The notes under the pieces: generated by a model
The model's database searches: none
What the model was told of the DNA's origin: nothing
The model's input: the letters and a program-made list of their open reading frames with translations, nothing else
Program-made: the position numbers and the translations under genes
DNA from: Spirochaetia bacterium
Lineage (GTDB): Bacteria; Spirochaetota; Spirochaetia; Sphaerochaetales; Sphaerochaetaceae
Reading direction: 5' to 3'
Length of the DNA stretch: 5,887 bases
NCBI GenBank assembly: GCA_009929055.1
Contig: SABI01000162.1
Span: 1 to 5,887, forward strand
In this document: in pieces, positions 5,146 to 5,887 of the stretch
Layout of the letters: each line of letters starts with the position of its first letter
Position numbering within the stretch: the first letter of the stretch is position 1

Positions 5146-5652
5146 ATGATTATACCTTTTAAAGATAAATTACCTTCAGTAGATAAAGCAATCTACATAG
5201 CCCCTTCGGCAGACATTATCGGCGATGTAACACTTTTTGACAACACATCTATCTGGCCTCATGTAACTATTAGAGGAGATATGGCCTCTATTACCATCAT
5301 GGAAAACACAAATGTTCAAGATAATACAGTCATTCATGTGAACACAAACATGCCAACTCTTATAGGACGAGATGTAACGATAGGCCATAGTGCTATTCTT
5401 CATGCATGCACAATAAAAGATCATGTTCTTGTAGGAATGGGAGCTATTATCTTAAACGAAGCAGTTATTGGAGAGTACTCCCTTGTTGCAGCTGGTTCGG
5501 TTGTCCCTCCAGGAAAAGTGTTCCCACCAAAATCCCTTATTATGGGAAATCCTGCAAAAGTGGTAAGAGAACTTCGTGAACAAGAGATGGTAGATATTCA
5601 AAACAATTGCAATCATTACATAGAACTTGCAACAATTTATCACAATCAATAA
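5146..5652 (+). CDS. Gamma-class carbonic anhydrase-like protein (left-handed beta-helix, YrdA/PaaY family)
   Basis: A 168-residue hexapeptide-repeat protein of normal family length. I start it at ATG 5146-5148, where family members begin (MIIPFKDKLPSVD...), with GGAG (5133-5136) 9 nt upstream. An in-frame ATG at 5131 would add five residues, has no ribosome-binding site and lies at the predicted transcript start. Numbered from 5146: APSADIIGDVTL (19-30) opens the beta-helix; RGD (43-45) and QDN (58-60) are the conserved structural and active-site residues; H64, H81 and H86 match the three zinc/iron-ligand histidines; GNPAKVVREL (134-143) is the usual end before a C-terminal helix. It should be a trimeric cytosolic metalloenzyme. 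Carbonic anhydrase activity is established for some members only, and the segment that carries the proton-shuttle acidic loop in archaeal Cam is short here, so activity is uncertain. Confidence 0.92.
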   Translation: MIIPFKDKLPSVDKAIYIAPSADIIGDVTLFDNTSIWPHVTIRGDMASITIMENTNVQDNTVIHVNTNMPTLIGRDVTIGHSAILHACTIKDHVLVGMGAIILNEAVIGEYSLVAAGSVVPPGKVFPPKSLIMGNPAKVVRELREQEMVDIQNNCNHYIELATIYHNQ

Positions 5653-5684
5653 CTTTCAAATATATGGAAAAATAACCTATTTTT

Positions 5685-5719
5685 AGAGTTGCTTGGGCAA
5701 CTCTTTTTTTTGTTTTTTC
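5685..5719 (+). terminator. Strong Rho-independent terminator of the carbonic-anhydrase-like gene
   Basis: Perfect 8-bp stem AGAGTTGC (5685-5692) with GCAACTCT (5697-5704), TTGG loop, followed by eight T (5704-5711, counting the last stem T), G, and six more T. It begins 33 bp after the stop codon. On the other strand the stem is followed by A-rich sequence, so it acts only rightwards. Confidence 0.95.
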
Positions 5720-5887
5720 CCTATAATTTGGTTCTTATATAATGATTATTAGTGAAACGTTTATCCATATAAAATATACTTTAAAATCATATTAGTTTAT
5801 ATTATTAAATAGATTTATAAATAAACTTAAATACAGAGGTTATTCGTTTAAGTTAAAATTTAACCACTATTTCCCCTTGACTTATCC
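5720..5887. other. AT-rich non-coding tail with small inverted repeats and a possible -35 at the edge
   Basis: No convincing reading frame in either direction. It holds AACTTAAA (5824-5831) facing TTTAAGTT (5847-5854), the near-palindrome GTTAAA-A-TTTAAC (5852-5864), an AAACGTTT (5755-5762), TATAAT hexamers at 5722-5727 and 5738-5743 without good -35s, and TTGACT (5877-5882), which could be the -35 of a rightward gene starting beyond the window. Confidence 0.4.

Noticed and set aside
5176..5649. Two minus-strand frames inside the carbonic-anhydrase-like gene
   Set aside because: Antisense shadows of a clearly recognisable hexapeptide-repeat protein; Cys/Tyr/His-rich products with no ribosome-binding sites.

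Overview
This 5.9-kb window is ordinary-looking chromosome from a low-GC bacterium (roughly 35-40% G+C by eye). It has short intergenic gaps, clear Shine-Dalgarno sites and sigma70/SigA-type promoters, and no insertion sequence, CRISPR array, tRNA or rRNA that I can see. The gene set (RlmI-type rRNA methyltransferase, YidD, uridine kinase, gamma-class carbonic-anhydrase-like protein, MFS transporter, a lipoprotein) does not fix the phylum. A spirochaete or a Firmicute relative would both fit, and I lean only weakly to a spirochaete.

Layout from left to right. (1) Positions 1-297, minus: the N-terminal part of a lipoprotein with a Pro/Ala/Val/Glu/Lys-rich spacer, cut by the window edge. (2) 423-1667, minus: a PUA-plus-Rossmann 23S rRNA methyltransferase of the RlmI family. 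(3) 1765-1935, minus: a very basic 56-residue protein with its own consensus promoter, strong ribosome-binding site and terminator. I do not recognise it. (4) 2073-2399, plus: YidD, divergent from the 56-residue gene. (5) 2396-3788, minus: a likely three-gene operon made of a 94-aa helical-hairpin protein, a 129-aa Trp-rich protein of unknown family, and uridine kinase. (6) 3881-5083, minus: a 400-aa MFS transporter. (7) 5146-5652, plus: a gamma-carbonic-anhydrase-like hexapeptide-repeat protein, divergent from the transporter and closed by a strong terminator. (8) 5712-5887: AT-rich non-coding sequence with small inverted repeats.

The two divergent gene pairs carry the most informative regulatory DNA. 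Between the 56-residue gene and yidD lie a near-consensus promoter for the small gene, flanked by a perfect 8-bp inverted repeat, and a separate promoter whose predicted start point falls on or next to the yidD ATG. yidD would therefore make a leaderless or nearly leaderless mRNA, which fits its lack of a Shine-Dalgarno site. Between the transporter and the carbonic-anhydrase-like gene a palindromic AGTATACT gives the same TATACT -10 hexamer on both strands.

Several products bear on ribosomes or envelope biogenesis (rRNA methylation, YidD in membrane-protein insertion, possibly the 56-residue basic protein), but the genes do not form one obvious pathway. I found no convincing new multi-gene defence or mobile system. 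The best novelty candidates are the 56-residue gene, the leaderless yidD and the two unknown genes ahead of uridine kinase.
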